64,000 bases of DNA, from the NCBI GenBank assembly GCA_900542065.1, contig UQLU01000004.1, forward strand, positions 1 to 64,000, written 5' to 3'. Position 1 is the first letter of the stretch. Each line of letters begins with the position of its first letter. Shown here piece by piece: positions 53,615 to 62,739 of the stretch. A model generated the notes under the pieces. It made no database searches and was not told where the DNA came from. It saw only the letters and a program-made list of their open reading frames with translations. Both the position numbers and the translations under genes were made by a program. This DNA comes from an uncultured Eggerthella sp. (GTDB lineage: Bacteria; Actinomycetota; Coriobacteriia; Coriobacteriales; Eggerthellaceae).

Positions 53615-55513
53615 CTATTCCAAATAGGCACCAGTTTGTCTACTCCAAAGATGGGCATACTCGCCGCCTTGTTCAATAAGGGTAGCGTGTGGCCCATCTT
53701 CTACTATGGCACCATCAGAGAGAACCACTATCCTATCTAGACTTGCAACCGTAGATAGACGATGCGCCACCACAATAGAAGTTCGGCCGTGCATCAGCTT
53801 TTCTAATGCATCTTGTACAAGGTGTTCGCTTTCAGAATCAAGGGCACTCGTTGCCTCATCTAAAACCAGAACAGGGCAATCTGCCAACATCGCACGAGCT
53901 ATAGCAATGCGCTGACGCTGACCACCCGATAGTTTCACACCACGCTCGCCTGTTATGGTATCGAAGCCTTGCGGAAGATTCTCAATGAATTCCAAAGCGT
54001 TGGCTTGACGCGCTGCTTCACGAATTTCATCCATGGAAGCATCAGGTTTTCCGTAAGAAATATTTTCTGCAATAGTCCTATGAAAGAGCAGCGCCTCTTG
54101 AGGAACGTAGGCAATTTGGCGACGAAGAGATTGCTGGGTAATATCAGCAACATTTTGACCATCGACCAAAATACGACCCTCTTGAATATCCGATAAACGC
54201 AGCAATAACTTAGTAAGGGTTGTTTTTCCTGCACCGCTCATTCCCACGAGTCCAACACGTTGACCAGCAGGAATATGTAAATCGAAGTCTTTAAATACTT
54301 GAGTTTTAGTATTTCCATCGGTATAAGAAAAACCAATGCCTTCAAAATCAATAGCACCCTTGGTAACCACAAGGGGTTTTGCATCTGGCTTATCGGCAAC
54401 AAGTCGTGGCTCATCTAAAATAATCGTCATCCCACTTGCATCGCCAAAGGCTCGGTTAAAACGCTGAAGACCATTATTAATAAAATTAAACTGATTGGTA
54501 ATGGTGTAGGTATAGGTAAACATTACCACTAACGTACCAGGAGTAATTCCATACCACGCATTACCTCCAGCAATAAATACGGTAACAACCGACATAATTA
54601 CCACCGTAATACATGCCGTGATAATACCGCGCGTTAAAGATGCCCACATGCGCTTCGAATCACGAGCAACAACTTCTTTATTAGCTTTATCAAAAAGATT
54701 CCGCTCGTAGTCTTCCCTCCCATAGGTTTTAACTGAAAGAATATTGGCAACAGAATCGGAAAGTTCACCTGAAAGCTGGTTTTGAGCACCAGCTGCTTGT
54801 TCATTTAAATGAAGAATGCGCTTGTACATGTAATAAGAAACAGATGCATAAATTACAAGCAGGATCATAAGAATTACTACGTAGAGCGGAACACGCGGCG
54901 CAAGAATACTACAGGTAAAAATAACCGAACATACCACAGGCAAAAAAGGGAAGGTAATGGTTTCTAACAACTGCTGGTAAGCACTCATAAACTTAGAAGT
55001 TTGACTAACCAGCGTGCCGCCGAATCTATTTGAGTGAAACGACATAGATTGGTTACAAAGCGCATCAAATGACATCGTAGCCAAATCGTAGGCAGCAGCA
55101 ATTTCTAGCTTGTACATGGTGTAGTCTTGAAGTTTGCTTGCCGCCTGACCAAAAACATTAATCGCTATAAGCGCAATAATATAAGGCGCAAACACCTCGA
55201 AGACTTTATCGGCTGGTACAGGATCGGCGCTAACCCTATCAACCACCAAACTCATAACATAAGGATTGCCGTAGGTAAGCAGCGCGACAAAAGCAAAAGT
55301 AGCAGCCATAAGACCAAAGAAGTAGCCCTTATGGCGCTTAGTAACCATCCAATAATAATGAAGGGTACGACGAGTTGTGGAAGGAACCCCCTGTATCTTT
55401 GTTCTTCTTTTCGAAGAATTATCTTTTCGCGAAGCTTCGTTTCCAGGACTATTGATCCTAACCTCTTGGTTCGCGCTTGATTGAGCCTTACTGTTGGTTT
55501 GATTAGATACCAT
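53615..55513 (-). CDS. ABC exporter (fused membrane and ATPase domains)
   Basis: A 632-residue half-transporter of the MsbA/LmrA/BmrA type. A Ser/Asn/Lys-rich N-terminus of about 50 residues precedes six membrane helices, then a nucleotide-binding domain with Walker A GMSGAGKTTLTKLLLR, Q-loop YVPQEALLF, signature KLSGGQRQRIAIARAM and Walker B VLVLDEATSALDSES with the H-loop VAHRLST. It probably exports a hydrophobic compound, peptide or lipid as a homodimer. Substrate cannot be inferred from neighbours. Confidence 0.92.
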   Translation of the reverse strand: MVSNQTNSKAQSSANQEVRINSPGNEASRKDNSSKRRTKIQGVPSTTRRTLHYYWMVTKRHKGYFFGLMAATFAFVALLTYGNPYVMSLVVDRVSADPVPADKVFEVFAPYIIALIAINVFGQAASKLQDYTMYKLEIAAAYDLATMSFDALCNQSMSFHSNRFGGTLVSQTSKFMSAYQQLLETITFPFLPVVCSVIFTCSILAPRVPLYVVILMILLVIYASVSYYMYKRILHLNEQAAGAQNQLSGELSDSVANILSVKTYGREDYERNLFDKANKEVVARDSKRMWASLTRGIITACITVVIMSVVTVFIAGGNAWYGITPGTLVVMFTYTYTITNQFNFINNGLQRFNRAFGDASGMTIILDEPRLVADKPDAKPLVVTKGAIDFEGIGFSYTDGNTKTQVFKDFDLHIPAGQRVGLVGMSGAGKTTLTKLLLRLSDIQEGRILVDGQNVADITQQSLRRQIAYVPQEALLFHRTIAENISYGKPDASMDEIREAARQANALEFIENLPQGFDTITGERGVKLSGGQRQRIAIARAMLADCPVLVLDEATSALDSESEHLVQDALEKLMHGRTSIVVAHRLSTVASLDRIVVLSDGAIVEDGPHATLIEQGGEYAHLWSRQTGAYLE

Positions 55514-55540
55514 GCTAACTCCTAAAGCAGCATTAAGCTT

Positions 55541-56086
55541 TTAAACTATCTTTTCGAACGCAACACGAAGCTGCCCATTTTCCAACCCACCAATTAATCG
55601 TATTGTTCCACATCGACTAAAACCAGCTTTTTCTAGAGCCCGAAGCATAGGTTTATTGTCTTGATGAGTATCAATACGAATAGAGTGAAGCTTCTCTGAG
55701 AGTGCACGTTCAGCCACATAGTCAAACATCTTACCCACTACACCAATACCTTAATATGCATTCGATACGCACACCCTATGCAAAGAAACATAGGAGCCAT
55801 CATCAACTTTATCCCCAGTTAGCCAGGAACCATCTATGGTGTTATACGTTGGTTCGTTTGCCGTAAAATATGCAAATATACCCATTACTTTGTCGGTCAT
55901 TTCGTCAATAGCTAAATAGGTGCACCCTACTTCAATATCATGCTCCCACGTTTCTTTCGATGGATAACCGTTTTGCCACTGGTCAACCCCCATAGCTTTA
56001 AGTTGAGTTTTAGCCTGATCAGTAATGTCGCACATCTGTTCAAGGTATTTTCTTGTCGCAAGCTGAAAGATCATAGCGTCATCCAA
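55541..56086 (-). pseudogene. GNAT acetyltransferase gene interrupted by one in-frame stop
   Basis: Read through, the frame encodes a complete GNAT acetyltransferase of about 180 residues. The N-terminal half has MIFQLATRKYLEQMCDITDQAK and GSYVSLHRVCVSNAY. A TAA at 55751-55753 comes next, then the same frame continues GIGVVGKMFDYVAERAL to RLIGGLENGQLRVAFEKIV. The stop falls on the first position of the acetyl-CoA loop (Gln/Arg-x-x-Gly-x-Gly/Ala), where CAA to TAA is one substitution. Either a recent nonsense mutation or a sequencing error. Between sufB and the ABC exporter. Confidence 0.8.
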
Positions 56087-56091
56087 TCTTT

Positions 56092-56128
56092 AAAAAAACA
56101 AAGTGCCTCGAACCTACATTCGAGGCAC
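56092..56128 (-). terminator. Intrinsic terminator after sufC-sufB
   Basis: GTGCCTCGAA and TTCGAGGCAC form a perfect 10-bp stem with a 6-base loop. On the minus strand TTTGTTTTTTT follows. It lies 75-110 bases past the sufB stop and just before the GNAT frame. Confidence 0.92.
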
Positions 56129-56202
56129 CACCATTGCGCTAACGAAATACTACCACTCTAGTAACGAGAAACAATCTTGTCTCTCTTGTTTCCCTTGTCA
56201 CT

Positions 56203-57132
56203 CTAACTTAAGAAGTCATCTAGGATTTCAGCTTCTGCTTCCTCTTCGGTCAAACCAAGAGTCATAAGTTTTGTAATTTGATCCCCTGCAATTTTCCCAA
56301 TAGCAGCTTCGTGTACAAGCTGCGCATCCTCGTGAGCCGCTTCAATACCAGGAATAGCTTTTACTACTGCATTTCCCATGATAATAGCATCGCACTGAAC
56401 GTGACCATGACATGCTGCTTCGCCAGAAACCAAGGGGTTAAAAATTTGTACCGAATTATCCTGGGCAACACTACGAGAAATTACCTGAACATTAGAATCA
56501 TCCCCAATAAGGCGAATATTCATGTTTGAAGTTGCCTTTTGGTCTCCGTCGGTGAGCAACTTTTCGGTAAGAATAAGCTTAGCTCCCGCTCCTAATTCAG
56601 CGTCGGTATCACGAACCGTGGAGGTAACACCGCGGATTTGAACCATTTCCATTTCGCAGAATGAGTTCTCATCCTGATACACCTTTGTTACTGGATTAAG
56701 AATGCGGGCACCATCGCCAGAACCTTCGCCGTAGTGGTTTTCTACATACTTAACACGAGAGTTCTTGCCAATATAGAAGGTGTGAATACCATCATGCTGA
56801 GAAGCCTTGTGACTATCATTATGGATACCGCAGCCAGCAATAATTACCACATCACAGTTATCACCAATATGGAACGTGTTGTATACCACATCTTTTATTC
56901 CTGCCTTCGAAACAATAACGGGAATATATACACGTTCGCCTTTTGTTCCTTCTTTAACAAAGATATCAATTCCAGGATGATCCGTCTTAGTTGCAATTTC
57001 AATATTTGCAGAGCTATGACGAGTAAGCAGTTCACCATCTTTGCGAATGTTGTAAGCACCTTCAGGAATACCGTGAACATTCGTTAAAGTTTTAAGCAAA
57101 TCTGCATCTATGGGAGAAAGATCTACAGCCAT
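56203..57132 (-). CDS. sufB: SufB/SufD-family Fe-S cluster scaffold subunit
   Basis: A 309-residue SufB/SufD-core protein, shorter than SufB of the full SUF system (about 470). It has the right-handed beta-helix core with repeated turns (VVIIAGCGIHNDSHKASQHDGIHTFYIG), GVTSTVRDTDAELGAGAKLILTEKLLTDG, and the C-terminal helical end VHEAAIGKIAGDQITKLMTLGLTEEEAEAEI. It lies nine bases after sufC on the same strand. A two-gene sufC-sufB unit is the minimal SUF (SMS) type proposed for many anaerobes and archaea. Confidence 0.9.
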   Translation of the reverse strand: MAVDLSPIDADLLKTLTNVHGIPEGAYNIRKDGELLTRHSSANIEIATKTDHPGIDIFVKEGTKGERVYIPVIVSKAGIKDVVYNTFHIGDNCDVVIIAGCGIHNDSHKASQHDGIHTFYIGKNSRVKYVENHYGEGSGDGARILNPVTKVYQDENSFCEMEMVQIRGVTSTVRDTDAELGAGAKLILTEKLLTDGDQKATSNMNIRLIGDDSNVQVISRSVAQDNSVQIFNPLVSGEAACHGHVQCDAIIMGNAVVKAIPGIEAAHEDAQLVHEAAIGKIAGDQITKLMTLGLTEEEAEAEILDDFLS

Positions 57133-57141
57133 TATGATCTC

Positions 57142-57918
57142 CTAACACGTAACAGGAATCTCAGTAAGGTGAAGCTCAGGAGGCTCGGTAAAAGAGCAAT
57201 AGCTGTTATCTTTCTGAGAAAATCCGAGTTTTGGCATGATTTCATCTACGGGACCTTGTGCTTCGATTTTGCCATTGCGCAAGCACACAATTTCGTCCGC
57301 CAAGGAAATGATTCGTTCCTGATGAGAAATAATGATGATGGAGTGACCATTACCCTGCTTATAGATATCTTCAAATGTTTGAGTTAAGCGATCAAAGCTC
57401 CACAAATCAATGCCTGCTTCAGGCTCATCGTAAATAGCAAGTTTTGGATCCGATGCCAAAATCGTAGCAATTTCAATACGCTTCAATTCGCCACCAGAGA
57501 GGTTTTTGTCAACCTCACGAGTAAGATAATTCGCAGAACAAAGACCAACTTTGCCTAAATATTCATTACAAGCAAGCATAGGAAGACGCTTGCCTGCTGC
57601 AATTTCTAAAAGCTTCTTTACCTTCATTCCCTTAAAACGAGAAGGTTGTTGAAAGCCGTACCCAATACCAAGCTTTGCTCGTTCAGTGATAGACAGGTTT
57701 GTAATATCAGTTCCATCAAAAATAATGCTGCCCGATGTAGGCTGCTCAATGCCCATAATAATTTTAGCAAGCGTAGACTTGCCGCCACCATTAGGACCAG
57801 TAATTACAACAAACTTATTTTCATCAACGGTGAGCGAAATATCATCAATGATGCGTTTAGTTTTTGAAGAACCTTCTTCGACAGGCACGTCGAAAACAAT
57901 GTTCTTAAGTTCTAACAT
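57142..57918 (-). CDS. sufC: Fe-S cluster assembly ATPase SufC
   Basis: ABC-type soluble ATPase of 258 residues that drives cluster assembly on SufB. Walker A is GPNGGGKSTLAKIIMG, the Q-loop region GYGFQQPSRF, the signature NLSGGELKRIEIATIL, and Walker B LAIYDEPEAGIDLWSFD with the H-loop ISHQER. It has no membrane segments. A short N-terminal insert (VEEGSSKTKRI) is present. GGAGC precedes the ATG. First gene of the pair with sufB. The 318-base gap to the divergent PurF-like gene holds both promoters. Confidence 0.93.
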   Translation of the reverse strand: MLELKNIVFDVPVEEGSSKTKRIIDDISLTVDENKFVVITGPNGGGKSTLAKIIMGIEQPTSGSIIFDGTDITNLSITERAKLGIGYGFQQPSRFKGMKVKKLLEIAAGKRLPMLACNEYLGKVGLCSANYLTREVDKNLSGGELKRIEIATILASDPKLAIYDEPEAGIDLWSFDRLTQTFEDIYKQGNGHSIIIISHQERIISLADEIVCLRNGKIEAQGPVDEIMPKLGFSQKDNSYCSFTEPPELHLTEIPVTC

Positions 57919-58181
57919 ACGTGCTCCTTTTCTTAAATGTCACCGCAATAATAGCATTTTAGAAATACCGATCAAAAACTTTCATTTAAACGGTAGTGTA
58001 ATTGTCATTTTCGACTTGATGATACTCAAACCTGGTGAATATATACCAAAAATCCGTGGTTTAACACCGACCAAACTAAAGCACCATGTCACAATGAGCC
58101 AATTTTATACTGATTTATAATTTCTTGTTACACATATGTAATAATCCAGAGGTGTAATAAAATTTGTGGCTCAAAACAACC

Positions 58182-58199
58182 GATAGTGTAACCACTATC
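58182..58199 (+). promoter_or_regulatory. Inverted repeat upstream of the PurF-like gene
   Basis: GATAGTG-TAAC-CACTATC is a perfect 7-bp inverted repeat ending 37 bases before the ATG. Its place between a probable promoter (AT-rich 58125-58165) and the start suits an operator. A transcribed hairpin near the ribosome site is the alternative. No purine riboswitch features were found here. Confidence 0.35.
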
Positions 58200-58236
58200 A
58201 CAAGACGATTAGTAAATACTAAACGAAAGGCATACG

Positions 58237-59661
58237 ATGGGCGGATTTTTTGGTGCGGCATCGAAGCGTGATGTTGTCATTGATGTTTACTTTGGCGTTG
58301 ATTATCACTCTCACCTTGGCACTCGCCGAGCAGGCATGATCATCCATGATGTTAAAGATGGTTTTCAGCGCGAAATTCATTCGATTGAAAACACTCCTTT
58401 CCGTACAAAATTCGAAGATGATCTTGATACCTTCCACGGAACCAGTGGTATTGGTTGCATTAGCGATACCGATCCTCAACCTCTTCTTGTACGCTCTCAT
58501 TTAGGTACGTTTGCTCTTACTACGGTATGCGCTATTAACAACACCGACGAATTGGTTGATAAATTCCTTTCCGTTGGTGGTCGCCAATTTATGGCTATGA
58601 GTTCAGGTGCGGTTAATTCCACCGAACTTGTTGCTGCACTTATCAATCAAAAGGACGACTTTGTATCGGGCATCCAGTTTGCTCAAGAAGTAATTGATGG
58701 ATCCCTCACCCTCCTTATTATGAAAGATGACGGATCGATCATTGCTGCACGAGACAAAATGGGACGTCTTCCTATTTTGATTGGCAAAGATGCTGATGGT
58801 CATTGCATTTCCTTTGAATCATTTGCCTATCATAAACTTGGCTACGACGATGAATACGAACTTGGCCCAGGCGAAATCGTTCAAGTAGATGCCGAAGGCT
58901 ACAAAACCCTCGTTGAGCCTGGCACCGACATGAAGATTTGTGCATTCTTGTGGGTATATTACGGCTATCCAAATTCAAATTACGAAGGCGTAAATGTTGA
59001 AGTAATGCGCTATAACAATGGCGCAATCATGGCACGTGACGAAGCTGCTCGTGGTGTATTGCCTGACGTTGACTATGTAGGTGGCATTCCTGATTCTGGT
59101 ACTCCTCATGCTATTGGATACGCAACCCAAAGTGGCAAGCAATTTGCTCGTCCTTTCATTAAATACACCCCAACCTGGGCTCGCTCCTTCATGCCAAGCA
59201 ACCAAGAAGTACGCAATCATGTTGCTAAAATGAAGCAAATTCACATTCCTGAATTGATTAAGGATAAGAAGCTTCTCTTCGTTGATGACTCTATTGTGCG
59301 CGGTACCCAGTTGCGCGAAACTGTCGAGTTCTTATATGAAGCAGGCGCAAAAGAGGTTCATATGCGCTCCGCTTGCCCTCCTATTATGTTTAGCTGCAAA
59401 TACCTCACGTTCTCGCGTGGTAAGTCCGATATGGACTTAATTGCTCGTCGTGTAGTACGTGAATTGGAAGGCGAAGAAGGCGACAAGTATCTGGAAGAAT
59501 ATGCTGACGCACATACCGAACGCGGCAAGTGCTTGCTGAAATCTATCTGCGAAAAGATGGGCTTTGATTCCCTCGAATTCCAGTCCTTGCCTGGCATGCT
59601 TGAGGCAATCGGTATTGACCCAACGAAGGTTTGCACGTACTGCTGGGACGGCAAAGAATAG
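58237..59661 (+). CDS. PurF-like amidophosphoribosyltransferase lacking the N-terminal nucleophile
   Basis: A 474-residue homologue of glutamine PRPP amidotransferase (first step of purine synthesis). The N-terminal domain keeps the Ntn fold (YHSHLGTRRAGM, SHLGTFALTT, AARDKMGRLPILIG). It begins Met-Gly-Gly-Phe-Phe-Gly, whereas active PurF begins Met-Cys-Gly-Ile with the catalytic Cys. The PRTase domain is intact: DYVGGIPDSGTPHAIGYA and the PRPP loop LLFVDDSIVRGTQLRET at about 345. It may use free ammonia or have another role. GAAAGG precedes the ATG. No other pur gene is nearby. Confidence 0.85.
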   Translation: MGGFFGAASKRDVVIDVYFGVDYHSHLGTRRAGMIIHDVKDGFQREIHSIENTPFRTKFEDDLDTFHGTSGIGCISDTDPQPLLVRSHLGTFALTTVCAINNTDELVDKFLSVGGRQFMAMSSGAVNSTELVAALINQKDDFVSGIQFAQEVIDGSLTLLIMKDDGSIIAARDKMGRLPILIGKDADGHCISFESFAYHKLGYDDEYELGPGEIVQVDAEGYKTLVEPGTDMKICAFLWVYYGYPNSNYEGVNVEVMRYNNGAIMARDEAARGVLPDVDYVGGIPDSGTPHAIGYATQSGKQFARPFIKYTPTWARSFMPSNQEVRNHVAKMKQIHIPELIKDKKLLFVDDSIVRGTQLRETVEFLYEAGAKEVHMRSACPPIMFSCKYLTFSRGKSDMDLIARRVVRELEGEEGDKYLEEYADAHTERGKCLLKSICEKMGFDSLEFQSLPGMLEAIGIDPTKVCTYCWDGKE

Positions 59662-59723
59662 TTCGTTACCATAATTGCTCTATTTAACGAGTTGTTCTTA
59701 TAACCAACCTGTATTCACGCTAC

Positions 59724-59758
59724 AATGGCTCCTGACTCATCTTGTTAGGAGCCATTTT
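59724..59758 (+). terminator. Intrinsic terminator of the PurF-like gene
   Basis: AATGGCTCC and GGAGCCATT form a perfect 9-bp stem with a 15-base loop, followed by TTAATCTTCTC, 63 bases past the stop. The T-run is short, so efficiency may be modest. It overlaps the only standard start codon of the downstream nucleotidase frame. Confidence 0.6.
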
Positions 59759-61871
59759 AATCTTCTCACCTGCATCAACTTGCTCAAAAGGTTATCGTTG
59801 CGCCATAAAGAATAAGATTCTTTCCGTAGTACTTGGCGTTTTATTAGTTGTTTCTTTCGTACCTCTATCAGCTTCTCAACTTTATGCTGATGAGCCAACC
59901 TCTCCTTCAAAGGAATTGAGCGAAGAACAAACAAACGAAACTTCACTCAGCCAAAACAGCGAACAAGCCGATGATTCAGATTCATCGCAAACTCAAAGCA
60001 AAATCAGTGACACAGACAATAATGAGGAACTAGCTCAAAGTGTGTCGATTGTATTTACCAACGATGTGCACTGCAAAATTGATTTCGATAATGAGGAGCG
60101 AGATTCTCTAGGCTATGCAGGAGTTGCAGCCTATAAAGCTGCCGCAGATAACACCTATGGCGAAGAGTATGTCACGCTTATCGATGCAGGTGATGCCGTA
60201 CAAGGAGATGTCGCAGGCACCATTTCCAAGGGCGAAACAATAACCGATCTTATGAACTTTGTTGGTTATGACTACGCCATCCCTGGCAATCATGAATACG
60301 ACTTTGGAATGGATCAATTCGGATGGTTTCTAGACAATTTTGAAGGCAGCTATCTCTCGTGCAATTTCACTGATACTAATGGAAACCTTCAGCTGGCTCC
60401 TTATTCCCTTGAAACCTATGAAAATATCAATTACGAAGATCCTAACGATAACGATGATTCGCTCACTATTGCCTATATCGGTATTACCACCCCCGAAACA
60501 CTAACCTCTTCAAATCCCACGGTATTTCAAGATGACTCAGGGAATTATCTGTATGACTTTTGCAACGACGAAACAGGACAAGCGCTTTATAGCGCCGTTC
60601 ATAACGCCGTAGATAACGCTACCAATGAAGATGCCGGTTATGCAATTGCAGTAGGTCATTTAGGAGAAACGGGTGTCTCAGATAAATGGACCAGTGATGC
60701 GGTAATTAAAAATACCAAGGGCATCGATGCTTTCATTGACGGGCATTCTCATGAAACGTACAACAAAACCGCACTTAATAAAAACAATGAATCGGTACCG
60801 TTAATTCAGACAGGTACCAAACTAACCAACATTGGCGAATTGATTATTACGCCCTCTGCTGAAGAAGGAAATGACCTTTCCACCAAGCTTTCCTCCTATA
60901 AAGAATTTACTGACATAGACGAAACTACCGCCAACAAAGTTGCTGAAGTTAATGCACAACTTGTAGAAATAGCGGGTGAAACTGTCGGTTATAGCGAGGC
61001 GGATCTTATATCAGAAGATGTTGAAACGTATACCTATGTCCGCTGGCAAGAAACTAACTTGGCAGACTTTGTTACCGATGCTTACCGCTCTACCCTTAAA
61101 ACCGATGTAGCCTTTATTAACGGAGGCGCCGTGCGAGCTTCACTGGACAAAGGAGACATAACTCTACTCGATTTAATCTCTGTTCAGCCATTCAGCAACA
61201 GTGTTTCAAAAGTTGAATTAAGTGGACAGACGCTTTTAGATGCCCTTGAAATGGGAGTATCAGAATATCCTGAAGCATCTGGTGGATTTTTGCAGGTTTC
61301 AGGGCTGAGCTATTCTTTTGATAGTTCGATTGAATCACCTGTAGTACTTGATGCTTACGAGAACTTTGTTGATATACAGGGAGAAAGACGTGTATTTAAC
61401 GTAAAGGTAAACGGAGAGCCGCTAGATCCCGATAAAACCTACACCGTAGCATCCATTAACTACCTACTCTTCGATGGCGGAAGCGGCATGACGATGTTTA
61501 ACGACAATACCGTCACAGTTCTTGCTAAAGATGTTACCGTTGATAATCAGGCAATCGTAGATTATCTGGAAATCCTTCCCAATCAAACCATTACAGAAGA
61601 GAAATATGGCAATCCTGAAGGCGAAGGAAGAATAACCGAGAAAGCTAAGGAAGCTGAAACAACCCCAGAGCCTGAGACTTCTACAGAACAAACAACCCCT
61701 GAAGAAACACTCAATCAACCCGAAAGTAAATCAGAAGAATCCAAGCCTTCAAAACTGGCTAAAACAAACGACACTTCAGAAATACCTTTAGCAACTTTGA
61801 TTGTTCTTGCAGCAATCAGCGCTCTATCTTTAACCCTCTCGGCAAACAGATGCAGACAAAAAGCTAAATAA
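59742..61871 (+). CDS. Secreted, probably wall-anchored 5'-nucleotidase/metallophosphatase
   Basis: About 690-709 residues. A signal peptide (KNKILSVVLGVLLVVSFVPLSASQLYA) is followed by an acidic Ser/Glu linker. The metallophosphatase domain holds VFTNDVHCKIDFD, GDAVQGD, GNHEYDFGMDQFG and GHSHETYN. The 5'-nucleotidase C-terminal domain holds FINGGAVRASLDKGDITLLDLISVQPFSN and FDGGSGMTMF. The end is LAKTND near residue 672, then a hydrophobic helix and basic tail, like a sortase signal with Gly replaced. The only standard start (TTG 59742) sits in the upstream terminator; the true start is unresolved. Overlaps the convergent ksgA stop. Confidence 0.82.
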   Translation: MLGAILIFSPASTCSKGYRCAIKNKILSVVLGVLLVVSFVPLSASQLYADEPTSPSKELSEEQTNETSLSQNSEQADDSDSSQTQSKISDTDNNEELAQSVSIVFTNDVHCKIDFDNEERDSLGYAGVAAYKAAADNTYGEEYVTLIDAGDAVQGDVAGTISKGETITDLMNFVGYDYAIPGNHEYDFGMDQFGWFLDNFEGSYLSCNFTDTNGNLQLAPYSLETYENINYEDPNDNDDSLTIAYIGITTPETLTSSNPTVFQDDSGNYLYDFCNDETGQALYSAVHNAVDNATNEDAGYAIAVGHLGETGVSDKWTSDAVIKNTKGIDAFIDGHSHETYNKTALNKNNESVPLIQTGTKLTNIGELIITPSAEEGNDLSTKLSSYKEFTDIDETTANKVAEVNAQLVEIAGETVGYSEADLISEDVETYTYVRWQETNLADFVTDAYRSTLKTDVAFINGGAVRASLDKGDITLLDLISVQPFSNSVSKVELSGQTLLDALEMGVSEYPEASGGFLQVSGLSYSFDSSIESPVVLDAYENFVDIQGERRVFNVKVNGEPLDPDKTYTVASINYLLFDGGSGMTMFNDNTVTVLAKDVTVDNQAIVDYLEILPNQTITEEKYGNPEGEGRITEKAKEAETTPEPETSTEQTTPEETLNQPESKSEESKPSKLAKTNDTSEIPLATLIVLAAISALSLTLSANRCRQKAK

Positions 61872-62739
61872 GTGACAAGTAAGCTTTTCCAAGTTCAATA
61901 AATTGTTCTTGAGAAAGCGATTCACCGCGAGCATTCGAAGGAATTCCAGCTGTTTTCAGTAGCTCAGGAATGCGTTTTTTCGTTTCATCATTAGCAGTTT
62001 GCGGATTTTCAAAATACGTTTTCATGGAATTCGCAATAGTTTTGCGGCGTGTAGCAAATGCTGCATCAGCCATAACCATCGTTGCACAGCGAAGATCTTC
62101 AGCAAGGGGATTTTGCTTACGATTCAAACGAATAACGGAGCTTTTGACGCGCGGTGGAGGGAAAAAATTACCTTCAGAAACAGAAAAGCGTCCACCATAA
62201 TCCGCAAAGAGCCCAAGTTTTACGGTATAAGCTCCATAGTTTTTGGTACCCACTTTAGCGCACATTCTGTCAGCTACTTCTGCCTGTACCATAATGGTCT
62301 GGCTTTCAATCGAATCGAATCGTTCAAAATAATCCAACACAATAGTTGCAGCAACAGCATACGGCAGATTAGCAACAAGTTTATTTGGCGCAAACGGCAA
62401 GTCTTCAGGATTGACCTCGAGCGCATCTGCACTAATAAGGGTAAAAGAATCTTCCCAGGGCTTACACGTTTGAGCTAAAACATCGGGCAAATCAGTATCT
62501 CGCTCAATAGCAACAACACCACCCGATCGCTGCAACAGAGCTACTGAAAGAGTGCCAATACCAGGACCAACTTCTACCACCCTATCTTCATCAGTTAGCT
62601 CTGCAAGATCACATATTCGCTGAACTACACCATCATTGATAAGAAAATGCTGTCCCAAAGCCTTTTTAGTCATAAGTCCGTGCTGCTCCAAAACCGCTCT
62701 CGTTTCTGAAACAGACGCTAAATAGGAAAGCTTTGTCAT
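61864..62739 (-). CDS. ksgA: 16S rRNA (adenine1518/1519-N6)-dimethyltransferase
   Basis: SAM-dependent enzyme of 291 residues that dimethylates two adenines in helix 45 of 16S rRNA. Motif I is VVEVGPGIGTLSVALLQR, the acidic ribose-binding residue lies in AIERDTDLP, and the catalytic NLPYAVAATIVL matches the N-L-P-Y/F motif. The family start KALGQHFLINDGVVQRICDLAEL is intact. It overlaps the upstream flavoprotein gene by four bases (ATGA). The order tatD, flavoprotein, ksgA keeps the common tatD-ksgA neighbourhood. Confidence 0.96.
   Translation of the reverse strand: MTKLSYLASVSETRAVLEQHGLMTKKALGQHFLINDGVVQRICDLAELTDEDRVVEVGPGIGTLSVALLQRSGGVVAIERDTDLPDVLAQTCKPWEDSFTLISADALEVNPEDLPFAPNKLVANLPYAVAATIVLDYFERFDSIESQTIMVQAEVADRMCAKVGTKNYGAYTVKLGLFADYGGRFSVSEGNFFPPPRVKSSVIRLNRKQNPLAEDLRCATMVMADAAFATRRKTIANSMKTYFENPQTANDETKKRIPELLKTAGIPSNARGESLSQEQFIELGKAYLSLI

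Noticed and set aside
57919..58236. Purine riboswitch upstream of the PurF-like gene
   Set aside because: The three-way-junction core and loop motifs were looked for and not found; only a simple inverted repeat is present.
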